From: Symsagittifera roscoffensis
Taxonomy: Eukaryota > Xenacoelomorpha > Acoela > Convolutidae
Assembly (NCBI RefSeq): GCF_963678635.1
Contig: NC_087070.1
Span: 14,697,840-14,761,839, forward strand
DNA: 64,000 bases
Reading direction: 5' to 3'
This document shows, piece after piece, positions 10,269 through 21,388 of the stretch. Under the pieces are notes generated by a model, which was not told the origin of the DNA, ran no database searches, and saw nothing but the letters and a program-made list of their open reading frames with translations. Within the stretch, counting starts at the first letter, position 1, and each line of letters opens with the position of its first letter. The translations under genes were made by a program, and so were the position numbers.

Positions 10269-10664
10269 GTGATGTGCGAGAGGGTGTTAGGCCAAAGACT
10301 AAGTTGTGTGTAATATGTGAGAGGTGCGTTATGTTATGTTATGTGTTAGGTTATTAAGATCATGGGTAAGTAGGGGTTAGTGACCATGAACAACTAAATG
10401 ACGATCTTGGGAATAGATCCAAAGTTTGGACTGTCCAATCTTAGGTCGAATTCCAAAATTTTAGAGACCAATTGATTTTAATAAATTTTAGGATAAATAT
10501 CTTTTTATCTGAACTGTCTTTAAGCAAATTTTAACGATGTATGTTAAGGTGAAATTGACAAGTGTGACATTCGTGATTTCTTTTCTAGATCCTGATTGAT
10601 CATTTAATTGCTCACTTGAGTCAAAACTTGAAATCGAAATCAAATCAAACTTGGAAAGAACAGT
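10269..10664 (+). other. spacer between Gag-Pol and ORF2 (copy A)
   Basis: 396 nt without a gene. It contains AATAAA at 10480-10485 and a pyrimidine-rich 3' splice-site-like stretch ending in AG at 10588. The same spacer occurs unchanged in copy B at 20993-21388. Such a long gap rules out simple read-on translation from Gag-Pol into ORF2 and suggests a separate mRNA for the downstream genes. Confidence 0.6.
10575..10588 (+). promoter_or_regulatory. candidate 3' splice site upstream of ORF2 (copy A)
   Basis: GATTTCTTTTCTAG is a pyrimidine tract followed by AG, 76 nt before the ORF2 start at 10665. It would be the natural acceptor for a subgenomic ORF2/ORF3 mRNA. Identical in copy B at 21299-21312. 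Confidence 0.35.
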
Positions 10665-11219
10665 ATGGACAATTTCAACCTGGATGAATTGATGGACCTG
10701 GCAGAGGCATATGTAGGACCGATGGTAGATGCGATCTATCGTCGGCTGATCGAACGAGACTTCGCTCTGGAGGACCCAGAGGTGGTCATGTTGCTGACCG
10801 CCCTGATTAACATCTTGGGGCACGACAACCGTGGGGACCGCCCCACGGAAGTCCTGTTGATGGCAGCATATGGAGAAAGAGGAGTACTAGACCGCCCGAA
10901 CATGAGAGTGATGAGGTGGAGAAACGGGGCTCTCTCAGGGAGTGACTTGGCGAATGAGCCTGGGTTGGGAAGTTCTAGGACTTACCAACCAGGTGAGATG
11001 CCAATGCCCTCCAAGCCCAAACCTGGGCTGACGAGAATGCATCGGGAGATGAACAGCGAGGCGACCTCGTCTGGTTCACCACTGAGAGCAGCTGTGCCAC
11101 CAAAAGGGGCGAAAGTAACACAGAAGGTTCAGACGAACCAAACCATACAAGATCTGGACGAGATGAACGATCAGTTGAGAAGTACGAAGAAGGAGTTAAA
11201 CGATATGATAATCGGTTAG
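10665..11219 (+). pseudogene. ORF2 truncated by the tandem duplication
   Basis: The first 181 codons are identical to the full ORF2 at 21389-23851. The duplication junction then replaces the sequence; three foreign codons (IIG) and a TAG at 11217-11219 follow. The fragment keeps the N-terminal domain and the start of the coiled coil but has none of the SGNH hydrolase domain. If expressed it could make a 184-residue oligomerising fragment without enzyme activity, but it is best seen as a by-product of the duplication. Confidence 0.9.
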
Positions 11220-11389
11220 TGTGAATAAATTTTATACAAACTGTACTCTGACAACATACAGGGATTCGTGGTCACTATTTAATAGAATCTGGTGAAATTT
11301 ATTGTGTTGTGTCATTATTATTGTTAATAAAACTATAAGGTCTCTAGCAATTGAGTCAAGAGTAGGCATAGGAAAGTGACAAATAGAGA

Positions 11390-14300
11390 ATGAGCTTAGA
11401 CAAGTCAAGGATACCAAAACGAGGTAATAGCTCTAGGAAATTCATACCTGAAAAGCAAAGAAAAACGATGACCGATCATTTTGTGGATTGGATCAAGCGA
11501 ACCCGGTCCGATAAAGAGGGGACGGTTTCAGGCAGAATGGTTGAAACGAGAAGTCAAAAGACCTCAGAAGAGCGAAGAGAACTGTTAGAAGTGGAGGTCA
11601 ATACGGACCATACCATGAACGACAACCAGGGAGTAAATGGACTGGAAGGGAGAGGCAGAAGGCTGGCGAGTGAATCTACTCCGGTAGAACAAGGCCATGA
11701 TTTTGCCACTTCCACCGGGACGTTGGATCGAGAGGAGATGTCGGAACTGTCCGACATCTCAACTGAAGTAACGACAACTAGAAGATCTCCGACAGACAAC
11801 ACTATGATGGCAAGCGGAACTGGAAAACAAACAACCTCATCATCGTTCTCAGAAAGAATGAAGAACACCTTCGGAAACATCTTTCCATTCAGCATGGGAG
11901 GAGGAGCAGGAAACGATGGGGAGTCCCAGGAGGAAGAGGATGAAGAGGAGCAAGGGGACTTTGGATCTCAAGTCAGTCTCAATAGTTCGATCCAGGAGAG
12001 TGAGGCACACGTCGGAAGAGAGACTGGAACCATGGATAAATTTGGTGTAGTGACAACGATAAGCAAAGAGGCAAACACGCCGGGCCAGTCGAAGGACTTC
12101 ACGATTAGGACAAGTTCGGAGCCACAACCTGAAGAGAGTAGAACCAGAGGGCTTGGCAACGCGTTAGCGGATCCTGAAATAAATAATGATAAAACGTCAA
12201 GACAGAGAGTCAAGGCCCGGATCTCTACCAGCACGAAGCTACCTGGGACCGACAGAGTTACACCACCACTAGTGACGCCACTCATGGATAACGGGGCAGC
12301 ACTAGAGGAAGCCTTAAACAACATAGTGGGCAGTTTAGGAGAACAAAATGAACAGATGTCGATAAGGATGAGTGAACTGGAAAGAGCAGTTCACATTGAA
12401 AGAGAAAGTCTGCGGGAAGAAATAAACCGCAACAGACAAGAAGTTGGCAGAAGCGAAAAACGCTTGAAAGAAAGAACGGACGAACATATGACGAGGAACT
12501 TGTCGCGAATGACAAGAGAGGCGGAACAGAGGGAGTTACGCTTAAGAGCCGACATGGAGAAGTTAAGAATTCAGCAAGAGCAGTCTCTTGGGTCTCTTGA
12601 CACAAAGATAGACGCGATGATGGAGAGGCGAACGCAGGCTATCATGGATAGGTTGGACGGGCTACTAAGCAGCAAGAGTGGACCAAAAGAAGGAGAGCCG
12701 AACTCGGGAGGTCCCAGCAGGGAACCGAGGGTGAACTTCAATGAACATCAAAGGAGGAAGACAAATGGATCCACTAGAGGCAGGGGCAGTTCATCAGGCT
12801 ATGCCACAAGGGGTAATACAGCATGGGGCCCGAACAGTAGAGCAAGTTCAACGGGGAACAGACAAACCTCGAACGAACGACCAACGCAAAGCACACATGC
12901 GACCGGGAGAAGCGATTCTGGCAACATGGGGCATACAAGCCCGAGGAGGAGTCACATGGGCCAAGCGGGAAACGCTCATGGTGATTCGGATTGCAGGGAT
13001 GCACCGCACACAGAGCCTTCGACAAGGTGTGAGGACACTCAGGCGGGACACTCAAGGGATGCTACGGCAATGGCCACAGCATTTGAACCCCTGAACAGGT
13101 CTTTGGAGACATTCCTGACGCGGTTATCTAGAACCAATGAACGCAGTGAAAAGTCCAGAAGAGTCTTTAAGAAACCAAGATGCTACAAAGACGAATCTGA
13201 TGGCTGTATTGATACCTGGATAGAGGTAATGAAGCTGCATTTCGAGGAAGAAGACTTGTCTGAGAGACAGGAATGCAGCGCGCTCACCAGCAACTTAGAA
13301 GGGACAGCCCTGAACTGTGTCATGGCCAAGAAACAGTATCAACGTGACACTGCTGAGAAAATCTTCGAAATCTTATTAAACCGTTTCGGATCAGGGGTGC
13401 AGGGGCACCAGGCGATGATGCGCTTCGAGAAACGGAGGCAACGAGAAGATGAAACAATAGACAAGTTTCTCGATGATTTGGAAATGCTGAGAAGACGCAG
13501 CCAACCGGATGAGTCAAACCGAAGGATGAACCTGGCCGTAGCCTCAAAATTCATCGATGGTGTGAAAAATGATGAACTTCGTACGATGCTAGCAACGCAT
13601 TACACACCACTATCAACTAATGCGCCAACACCGGAGGAGTTGAGGCTCAAATCAAAAGAGTATCTTTTGTTGAAACCTCCTTCGAGATCTGGATATTACA
13701 AGAACAATTATGGCAATTTTAACAACGGACCAGCTAACCAAGGGAACAATTGGTACAAACCGAGGGATGATATGGACAAGAGACGTTCTTGTGCTAATTG
13801 CAGTTCAACAGACCATCATGTGTCAGCATGCCCAGCTTACAAACAAGGCATGAAAGCAATAGGCTTTAGCCTCGAGGACGAAGATGCGTCAGAGTTGGAC
13901 CATGAGGATTTCATGAGAGGAGTAATTGCGAAATTCGGCCCGAGGTGTTTCTTTTGCAACTTGGAAGGTCATTTTAAATCAGATTGTCCGCAATTCTGGG
14001 ATGCAGTGGCAGACATCAAGCATCCAAGGCATGAAGAAGCTTTGTCAGGAGTGAAAGCAAGCAAGGCTCGACTCTTGAGCGAAGCAGAGGCACGCAGGAA
14101 GGACAAACCTCAAGAGCTGGCGGCAAAGAAAATGCAAGCGGTAACAGAAGAAGCACGTGAACCGGAACCAGCAACTGCGGCCGATGACTTCAAGATCGAT
14201 TATAAGGCAGCCGCAAAGGATGCTCTAAATAGAGTACAGCAGGAATTGGTGACGAAAGAGATCGAACAAAAAGTGAAACTTGAACTGGAAAATGAAAAGC

Positions 14301-17300
14301 TTCAGGAGCAACTGAATACCTTCGAGGCAACGGAGTTCGAGGAGACGAAAACACCAAGCAGTTTAGATATGAAACTTAAAGTGATCTCCGGTAAGAGGTT
14401 CGGCATGGCGCCGCAAGGAAAGAAGATACAGTCGATAATCTCAGTGGCTGGACACCAGGTAATAAGAAATTTGAGTGAACCATCAGAGTTCACTTTAATG
14501 CATTTGGACACATATGCAGATTATCTGAGGCAGGTGGAGCCACGCACTGAGTCGAGAGCTGTGCGAGCACTACTAACGACGGGTGGCCCTCGCATGAAGA
14601 AACTTCATGGACGCTACTTGGAGGTCTATGGGCCGTATCAAATAATGCTGAACGTGGATGGAATCAGCATCTACACCAGGACTTACATAACAACAGATGA
14701 TGACCAAATGGGGCAGATCTATTTGGGTGAAGAGGAACTCAAAGTCCGCAGGATAGGCCATGACGCCATGATGGAACAAGACGCGGTACATATTGGATAT
14801 GAAGCAGATGTGACAGCACACCTGCTTGACACCAACGGAACAAAAATCGGAGTCACAGGGCTTCTGGACACAGGCGCGGTGGTGAGTGTGATGCCGATAA
14901 AAACCTGGGAGAGAATGGGCTTCACGCGGGAAGATCTGATTCCTACGAATCTCCGACTAGCCGCTGCAAATCGAGGAGCTATCTACGTAGCCGGAAGAAC
15001 ACCGGTGACGGTCCTTCACATGGGAGGACGGAACCTTTGGATGAGCTTCCTGGTGGTAGAGAATCTGGACGACGCCGACCAATTCATCTTGGGCAGAGAT
15101 TTTGTCAGGAATTTTGACGTGATGATTGACTTGAACAACGGTCTAATACGGATTAGAAACCCGGACCGAAAGTATGTTAAGAGACCCATTAAAAGGATAA
15201 TAACAGATGAAAACAAGGTACCAGTTTTTTTGGATAGAAAAGTAAAGTTACAACCAGGACAAGCTGTAGTAGCGATTTTTAGAATGAGAAATTTAAATTC
15301 GTTAAGTGATAGTAAACAGGTTTGCTTAGTACCGAATCCAAATAGTCAGAGTTCGGTGATTTTAGGCCGGAGCTTCTCGGTAACGCGAAACGGACTGTGT
15401 GTCAGTGTGTTGTTGAACACACTGGACACCACGGTTTCAATCCAGCGTGGAAAGAAGCTTGGTTACGCATTGCCGATGAGGACCGACTATGAAGAGACAC
15501 AAAACTTGAAGAAATATAGTGTGAAAGACTGTCCTTATCATGCAAATAAAGATAAAATCTTAAAGAGAATTAATGAATTAAAATCTATTCGTAAATTGTT
15601 TTCAATGAAATCCGAAACGGACGACGGCTTATCAAGCTGCTCGAATTTTCCGGAACGCCCCTCGTCATATGAACTAGATTCTGACAAACCGGTTTTGCCA
15701 GAAATAGAACATTTAAAAGGAAAAATAGGTGAGGGAGGTTTTGAAAAATTGCGGGACCTCCTAGATCGGAACGCCGAAGTATTTTCAAAACATAAGGCGG
15801 ACATCGGTTGCTGTAATTTCGTCGAACACGAAATCGAACTAGAAGAGGGCGCCGTTCCCCATAGGGAAGGCGCAAGGCGAATGACGCCACATAAATCGGA
15901 AGCGTGCCGAGCGGAAATAGAAATGTTGCTTGAATACGACATGATAGAACCCTCGAAATCACCATGGGCTTGCGGAGTAGTAATGGCGAAAAAGAAAGGG
16001 GGGCAGCTTAGATTTTGTTGCGACTTTCGTTACTTGAACGCGGTAACGATTAAAGATGCGTACCCGATACCGCGAATAGACGAGAGCCTATCCAAACTTG
16101 GTGATGCAAAGTTCTTCACCACATTGGACTTGGGTTCTGCCTTCTGGCAGGTTCCTCTGCGAAAGAAGGACAGGGAGAAAATCGGATTCGCGTGCGAATT
16201 GGGGTTGTACCAGTGGAAGAGGATGCCCTTCGGCTTGTGCAATGCAACAGCAACCTTTCAAAGGCTGATGGCTCAGGCTTTGACAGGAGTGACAAAAAAG
16301 TACGGGAATCTCTTGATGTGCTACGTGGATGACGTAGTCATAGCGACACCAACCCTGGAGGATCACATTGATCGACTCGATGAGGTCTTCGGATGTATGA
16401 AAAGAGCAGGCTTGAAATGCAAACCATCGAAATGTGAAATCCTTAGGGATTCGATCAAGTACCTGGGAAGAATGGTGGACCGGCATGGTGTGAGGCCAGA
16501 TCCAGAAGCAGTAGAGGCTGTGCTGACATGGAAAGCTCCTAGAACGGACACACAGCTCATGAGCTTCCTAGGGTTTGCCAATTACTACCGAGAATTCATA
16601 AAAGGATACGCGGACAAGGTGTACCCGATGCAGAAGCTGATGCGCAACAAAGGGAAAAAGTTCGAATGGAACGATGAGGCACAAGTTGCTTTCGAGAACA
16701 TAAAGCGGGAACTGTGCGAAGCGCCAGTGCTGGGCATGCCTACAGAAAAGGGCATGTATGTTCTTGACACAGACGCATCGGTGGTGGCGATCTCAGGAAT
16801 ATTGCATCAAGAGCAAGAATGGAACGGAAGAACAGTCCTCCGTCCCATTGCATACGGCAGCAAGGTCTTGAGTGACACAGAGATGAAATATGGCGCACCG
16901 AAAGCAGAAATGTTTGCAGTAGTCACCTTCGTGGAAAATTACCGTGCATACTTGGGGAGCGCTCCCTTCAAGTTACGCGTGGACAACAGAGCGTTATCCT
17001 GGTTGAAGACCTACTCGATGGATCAGAGTTATATTGGTAGATGGATAGTCAGATTGGATGGCTACCATATGATAATCGAACATAGGATGCGTGATAAACA
17101 TCAGAATGCTGACAGTCTCAGCAAGAAAACTGAGTTCTATGAAAGATTGGAGCAGAAGCAGGCCAATCAGGTGGAAGTAAAGGAGGGATTCTCGTTTCTG
17201 GACAAAGAAACTTATGAAGCGCTTCCCTTAACGAGATGGTTGGATAAGTCTGGACATCCAATTCCGGGGCATCCTGAGTTACCTGTAGAGAAAGCAGCCG

Positions 17301-20300
17301 AGATAAAGATCCTGTCAAGGGAGGACCCGGTCCCCTTGGATTTGTTGCTGCGCTCGAACCTGGTCCAGCAAGAACTCTCTCGCATGAATATAAACAGCCT
17401 CTCATTATTGGATAAAACGGTGCAAGTCACACCACAAGTAATGCGGATGCTGGGTGGATTGTTAGAAAGAGAAGTGACCAGAGATGACCCCGAGTGGACA
17501 GCAGCAGTGGCATCGCTAACAGTCAGTAAGGAAGTGAAGATCATGCCGTCCAGACAACAGCACGAAGAGAACAAGAGGGATTGTAGGACAATAGTTCAGC
17601 AACTAGTATCCTCAATACCCCAAGAGAATTTAACCAGTACTTCTTACGGACGGAAAGAACAGGGGAGCAGCAAGCGAAAGAAAACCGTCACCTTTGTAGA
17701 CCGGGAAAAAGAGGGTGAAGAGGTAGAACAAAATCTGCTGCAAGACTATTTGTCCGGGGAGAAGGATGAGGAGAAAAACCAGCAATCACAAGATCAACAC
17801 CCGGGACAAGTGAATTTGTCCGGGGAGTCCGAGATAGACGAGAAAATTCCTGATGAGAAACAGGACCTAGAGAACAAAGTTTTGTCCGGGGAGTTCAGAT
17901 GGATGCGAAGGAAATACGGACATGATCTGGAGGAGCGTGCAGTCTCCAGCACAACACCTTCGACGGATGATAAGTCAGAAAGCTCGAGAATGAACACCTA
18001 TTCAGACAGGGATTCGACCTCGGGATCAGAACTGTCAGAACTGGCGATACACACGCTACTAGTGGAAACTCGGGCGAGAAACCTGGACAGAGAGGTGTAC
18101 CAGGATCCTGACAGTGATCGCTACCTAATACCAAGCGAAAGAGTCTTTGACAACGCAGCGGATGACTTAGAAACGATAGCGGTATCGAAACGTTCGATAA
18201 GCCTGTTGCCGCAGAAAGAGGTAGTCAGGACTGATCTTCAGCCGTTTCAACAAGAAACACAACCGTTGGCGAAGATTTGGTGCGTTAAGATGGAAGAAGA
18301 CACACATCAGCCCAACGAGCTGAACAGTCAGATGAGAGTCATGAAGACGTACTTGAAGGCGAGATACAGACTCTCGGACCTTCTAAGGGCGCAGAGAAAT
18401 GATCGCATGACAAGCAACCTAAAAAGGTGGATAGAAAACGGTGCACCTGACAAAGGTGATCTGGAAGAAGACAGCTATAGGATCCTGAGACAATACTTCA
18501 TGCAGAAGGAGGGGAGATTATATCTGAACAAGGACGGGATCGTGGCTTGCAGGAGAAGAGAAGAAGACAAGGTCTTATACAAATATAACGCGATAGTGTT
18601 GCCGCAACTCTATCAGACAGAACTCTTATTCAGGTCGCATGATCAGATGGGCCATCAAGGGATCGACAAAGTGTATCAGAGGATCCTGAAGCGCTTTGAG
18701 TGGCCTGGGATGAAAAAGGCATGCGAGAAATGGGTGACAGCATGTCTGTCATGCCAACAGGTCAAGGATCCTAGGAAGTTGCGATTTCCTTTACAATCAA
18801 TTGAGTCGTCTGAATTCAACGAGGTGGTGCAGATAGATCACCAGAAGATATGCATGACAGACAGCGGTTACAACCAAGTCTTGGTCATGATAGATCACTT
18901 CACGAAGTATGCAGAGGCCGTGCCCTGCATAACTGCCTCGGCGGAAGAGACATGCGACCACCTGATCAATACGTGGATAGCAAGACACGGATGTCCAATG
19001 ACGTTTCAATCGGACAATGGAACGGCTTTCGTAGGCGAGCTTACGAAAGAGCTTATGAGACGGTCACAAGTCGCTCAGGCTCACTCCACGACATACCACC
19101 CTCAGACGAATGGCTTAGTAGAAAGACAGAATAGGACGTTAGTGTCGATGCTGAGGGTATATTGTTCCAGGTACATGACCGATTGGGACAGATACCTTCC
19201 ACAGGTGATGGGAGCTTATAATAGCACGCAACACTCCACCACTGGAGTCAGTCCACACATGATGCTGACGGGACACGAGAAGTCTTTACCTTTGACATTC
19301 TTCTACCCAGAGTATGAGGGAAAGAAAACATCCCCACAGGTCTACGTGAGGGATGTGATCAGACGCCAACAGGAGTTGAACGACTTGTGTAGACGAAACA
19401 CTCAGCAGGCACAGGCAAGGCAGAGGAAAAGATTCGACAAGAAAGCAGCTGGTGCGAAGGCTTACTCGGTGGGAGACTACGTATGGGTATTTCAGAACGT
19501 TATACCACCGAAAGGGACAAAAAAGCTTCTGAAGAAGTGGAGGGGACCCTTCATGATTACAGAGGTGCACCAAGAGGGACGCTTTTATAGACTGAGTACT
19601 GGCCGAGCCGCCCACTACGAGAACATCAAGCCACACAATCCATCGACAGAAGACTGGTGTATACCTGCAGACATGGAAGAAGGGGATTATCTAATGATGG
19701 ATCCTGCTTGTGAGGTCAATGAAAAAGGCACCAGGGAGAAGAACGATGGAAACGAAGTCGTAGAGGAAGGTACGGATACACCATTGGACCTGGATCCAAA
19801 CGAACAGATCGAAGCGGACGATGAAACCTTGCCCTACGCAGAGGAAGATTGGCAGGATTCCGAACAGACAGAGGTTCCCAAGAACATGGAACCAGATCTT
19901 CCGTTCACGATGCAGACTCGTCAGAAAGACGGGACGAGACTAAGAAAGAAATACAATCCTTACGGTGACGACTTTGTAGTGGATAGGATAGATCTAAAGA
20001 AAATAGTGGAGGAAGTAGTGGGTTTAGAGGAAATAACAGTGTCACAGGACATTGACATAATCGATGATCACAACGATGAGTGGGTTGACGACTGGTCGAA
20101 ACCCGAGGTGGAGTTCGACGATGAGCAACAGCAGTCAAATGAACAAGACCTGACGAACCTGCGTGTCTTAGAGTGGCTGAACGAAATGACATCAGACCCT
20201 GAAAAGACCAGCGTTACGATTCAAGACGTAGATCGCGAAAGCGCGAAATACATTAAGACCGAACAAGATGATCCTTCCTGGGCTGCCCAGGAAGGACAAC

Positions 20301-20992
20301 TTCTCATTCCAGCTTCTAATCTTGACTTAATACCCGGTATGCGATCGACGGGGACGCCGATGGATATTTTTGTCCGGGGAGTGGGGGTAGGACTTACCCA
20401 CACTGAAAACTTGATAATAAAAAAATTGAGAATAGCAAGAGAAACAGGAAACTTAGAAGCAGAAACAGGTGAAGAACCTAAGAAACCTGACATAGGCAGG
20501 GTAGTTGAGTCATATTTTAATTTACCAAATGAATATTCTAGTAACATAATACTAACAGACAGTGATTTCATACTCACAAACAGAACATGTGCGGTAGCTA
20601 TCACCGCAGACATGAGTTTTAGGACGGCGCTAGCGGCAGATTTTAAGAGGGAATATAAAAACGTGGAATTCCTTTGGAAGCAAAGACCAGGGATAGGGGG
20701 CGTAGCAGCCTTACCCCCGGCGGTGTCGCAGATACCGGGAAAGTACTTATGCTTCTTGGTAACGAGGGCGACAGAGAAGCAGCACGTGGACCCAGAAAAC
20801 CTAGTCTTGTCTTTGACGAGGCTGAGGGACTTCCTTGTGGAAATGGACGTGAAGGAGCTTTCGCTTCCAGTGTACGATCCAAATAGAGGAAGACTGCATC
20901 CTCGGGAATTGTACGCGCTTGTACACGTGATATTCTCTGATACGAGCATACAAGTGTATCTACATAAGAAATATTACTTAAGTATAGGCTGA
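11390..20992 (+). CDS. Gag-Pol polyprotein with C-terminal macro-like domain, copy B
   Basis: Same 3,200-codon frame as at 666-10268 with five amino-acid changes, all in Gag: K13N, P30H, A129T, R147Q and Y482N. Every catalytic residue of protease, reverse transcriptase, RNase H and integrase and both zinc knuckles is the same. This copy lies 396 nt upstream of the complete ORF2 and shares its transcript direction, so it is the one most likely to act with ORF2 and ORF3. The sequence just before the start differs (AATAGAGA against AATAAAGA), and the possible splice donor in codon 12 is weakened. The start was chosen as the first ATG, which matches copy A. Confidence 0.95.
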   Translation: MSLDKSRIPKRGNSSRKFIPEKQRKTMTDHFVDWIKRTRSDKEGTVSGRMVETRSQKTSEERRELLEVEVNTDHTMNDNQGVNGLEGRGRRLASESTPVEQGHDFATSTGTLDREEMSELSDISTEVTTTRRSPTDNTMMASGTGKQTTSSSFSERMKNTFGNIFPFSMGGGAGNDGESQEEEDEEEQGDFGSQVSLNSSIQESEAHVGRETGTMDKFGVVTTISKEANTPGQSKDFTIRTSSEPQPEESRTRGLGNALADPEINNDKTSRQRVKARISTSTKLPGTDRVTPPLVTPLMDNGAALEEALNNIVGSLGEQNEQMSIRMSELERAVHIERESLREEINRNRQEVGRSEKRLKERTDEHMTRNLSRMTREAEQRELRLRADMEKLRIQQEQSLGSLDTKIDAMMERRTQAIMDRLDGLLSSKSGPKEGEPNSGGPSREPRVNFNEHQRRKTNGSTRGRGSSSGYATRGNTAWGPNSRASSTGNRQTSNERPTQSTHATGRSDSGNMGHTSPRRSHMGQAGNAHGDSDCRDAPHTEPSTRCEDTQAGHSRDATAMATAFEPLNRSLETFLTRLSRTNERSEKSRRVFKKPRCYKDESDGCIDTWIEVMKLHFEEEDLSERQECSALTSNLEGTALNCVMAKKQYQRDTAEKIFEILLNRFGSGVQGHQAMMRFEKRRQREDETIDKFLDDLEMLRRRSQPDESNRRMNLAVASKFIDGVKNDELRTMLATHYTPLSTNAPTPEELRLKSKEYLLLKPPSRSGYYKNNYGNFNNGPANQGNNWYKPRDDMDKRRSCANCSSTDHHVSACPAYKQGMKAIGFSLEDEDASELDHEDFMRGVIAKFGPRCFFCNLEGHFKSDCPQFWDAVADIKHPRHEEALSGVKASKARLLSEAEARRKDKPQELAAKKMQAVTEEAREPEPATAADDFKIDYKAAAKDALNRVQQELVTKEIEQKVKLELENEKLQEQLNTFEATEFEETKTPSSLDMKLKVISGKRFGMAPQGKKIQSIISVAGHQVIRNLSEPSEFTLMHLDTYADYLRQVEPRTESRAVRALLTTGGPRMKKLHGRYLEVYGPYQIMLNVDGISIYTRTYITTDDDQMGQIYLGEEELKVRRIGHDAMMEQDAVHIGYEADVTAHLLDTNGTKIGVTGLLDTGAVVSVMPIKTWERMGFTREDLIPTNLRLAAANRGAIYVAGRTPVTVLHMGGRNLWMSFLVVENLDDADQFILGRDFVRNFDVMIDLNNGLIRIRNPDRKYVKRPIKRIITDENKVPVFLDRKVKLQPGQAVVAIFRMRNLNSLSDSKQVCLVPNPNSQSSVILGRSFSVTRNGLCVSVLLNTLDTTVSIQRGKKLGYALPMRTDYEETQNLKKYSVKDCPYHANKDKILKRINELKSIRKLFSMKSETDDGLSSCSNFPERPSSYELDSDKPVLPEIEHLKGKIGEGGFEKLRDLLDRNAEVFSKHKADIGCCNFVEHEIELEEGAVPHREGARRMTPHKSEACRAEIEMLLEYDMIEPSKSPWACGVVMAKKKGGQLRFCCDFRYLNAVTIKDAYPIPRIDESLSKLGDAKFFTTLDLGSAFWQVPLRKKDREKIGFACELGLYQWKRMPFGLCNATATFQRLMAQALTGVTKKYGNLLMCYVDDVVIATPTLEDHIDRLDEVFGCMKRAGLKCKPSKCEILRDSIKYLGRMVDRHGVRPDPEAVEAVLTWKAPRTDTQLMSFLGFANYYREFIKGYADKVYPMQKLMRNKGKKFEWNDEAQVAFENIKRELCEAPVLGMPTEKGMYVLDTDASVVAISGILHQEQEWNGRTVLRPIAYGSKVLSDTEMKYGAPKAEMFAVVTFVENYRAYLGSAPFKLRVDNRALSWLKTYSMDQSYIGRWIVRLDGYHMIIEHRMRDKHQNADSLSKKTEFYERLEQKQANQVEVKEGFSFLDKETYEALPLTRWLDKSGHPIPGHPELPVEKAAEIKILSREDPVPLDLLLRSNLVQQELSRMNINSLSLLDKTVQVTPQVMRMLGGLLEREVTRDDPEWTAAVASLTVSKEVKIMPSRQQHEENKRDCRTIVQQLVSSIPQENLTSTSYGRKEQGSSKRKKTVTFVDREKEGEEVEQNLLQDYLSGEKDEEKNQQSQDQHPGQVNLSGESEIDEKIPDEKQDLENKVLSGEFRWMRRKYGHDLEERAVSSTTPSTDDKSESSRMNTYSDRDSTSGSELSELAIHTLLVETRARNLDREVYQDPDSDRYLIPSERVFDNAADDLETIAVSKRSISLLPQKEVVRTDLQPFQQETQPLAKIWCVKMEEDTHQPNELNSQMRVMKTYLKARYRLSDLLRAQRNDRMTSNLKRWIENGAPDKGDLEEDSYRILRQYFMQKEGRLYLNKDGIVACRRREEDKVLYKYNAIVLPQLYQTELLFRSHDQMGHQGIDKVYQRILKRFEWPGMKKACEKWVTACLSCQQVKDPRKLRFPLQSIESSEFNEVVQIDHQKICMTDSGYNQVLVMIDHFTKYAEAVPCITASAEETCDHLINTWIARHGCPMTFQSDNGTAFVGELTKELMRRSQVAQAHSTTYHPQTNGLVERQNRTLVSMLRVYCSRYMTDWDRYLPQVMGAYNSTQHSTTGVSPHMMLTGHEKSLPLTFFYPEYEGKKTSPQVYVRDVIRRQQELNDLCRRNTQQAQARQRKRFDKKAAGAKAYSVGDYVWVFQNVIPPKGTKKLLKKWRGPFMITEVHQEGRFYRLSTGRAAHYENIKPHNPSTEDWCIPADMEEGDYLMMDPACEVNEKGTREKNDGNEVVEEGTDTPLDLDPNEQIEADDETLPYAEEDWQDSEQTEVPKNMEPDLPFTMQTRQKDGTRLRKKYNPYGDDFVVDRIDLKKIVEEVVGLEEITVSQDIDIIDDHNDEWVDDWSKPEVEFDDEQQQSNEQDLTNLRVLEWLNEMTSDPEKTSVTIQDVDRESAKYIKTEQDDPSWAAQEGQLLIPASNLDLIPGMRSTGTPMDIFVRGVGVGLTHTENLIIKKLRIARETGNLEAETGEEPKKPDIGRVVESYFNLPNEYSSNIILTDSDFILTNRTCAVAITADMSFRTALAADFKREYKNVEFLWKQRPGIGGVAALPPAVSQIPGKYLCFLVTRATEKQHVDPENLVLSLTRLRDFLVEMDVKELSLPVYDPNRGRLHPRELYALVHVIFSDTSIQVYLHKKYYLSIG

Positions 20993-21388
20993 GTGATGTG
21001 CGAGAGGGTGTTAGGCCAAAGACTAAGTTGTGTGTAATATGTGAGAGGTGCGTTATGTTATGTTATGTGTTAGGTTATTAAGATCATGGGTAAGTAGGGG
21101 TTAGTGACCATGAACAACTAAATGACGATCTTGGGAATAGATCCAAAGTTTGGACTGTCCAATCTTAGGTCGAATTCCAAAATTTTAGAGACCAATTGAT
21201 TTTAATAAATTTTAGGATAAATATCTTTTTATCTGAACTGTCTTTAAGCAAATTTTAACGATGTATGTTAAGGTGAAATTGACAAGTGTGACATTCGTGA
21301 TTTCTTTTCTAGATCCTGATTGATCATTTAATTGCTCACTTGAGTCAAAACTTGAAATCGAAATCAAATCAAACTTGGAAAGAACAGT
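20993..21388 (+). other. spacer between Gag-Pol and ORF2 (copy B), with 3' splice-site-like stretch
   Basis: Identical by eye to 10269-10664. The candidate acceptor AG is at 21311-21312, 76 nt before the ORF2 start. No gene. Confidence 0.6.

Larger units (their letters stand above)
483..11206 (+). repeat. tandem duplication unit A (10,724 bp)
   Basis: Bases 483-11206 are repeated at 11207-21930 with a constant offset of 10,724. The unit holds the leader, the whole Gag-Pol frame, the 396-nt spacer and the first 181 codons of ORF2. The copies agree except for about 17 single-base differences that I could find by eye. At the junction (11207-11208) only GA is shared by both parents, so this looks like an end-joining or template-switch junction rather than recombination between long repeats. 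An assembly error is possible. Confidence 0.93.
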
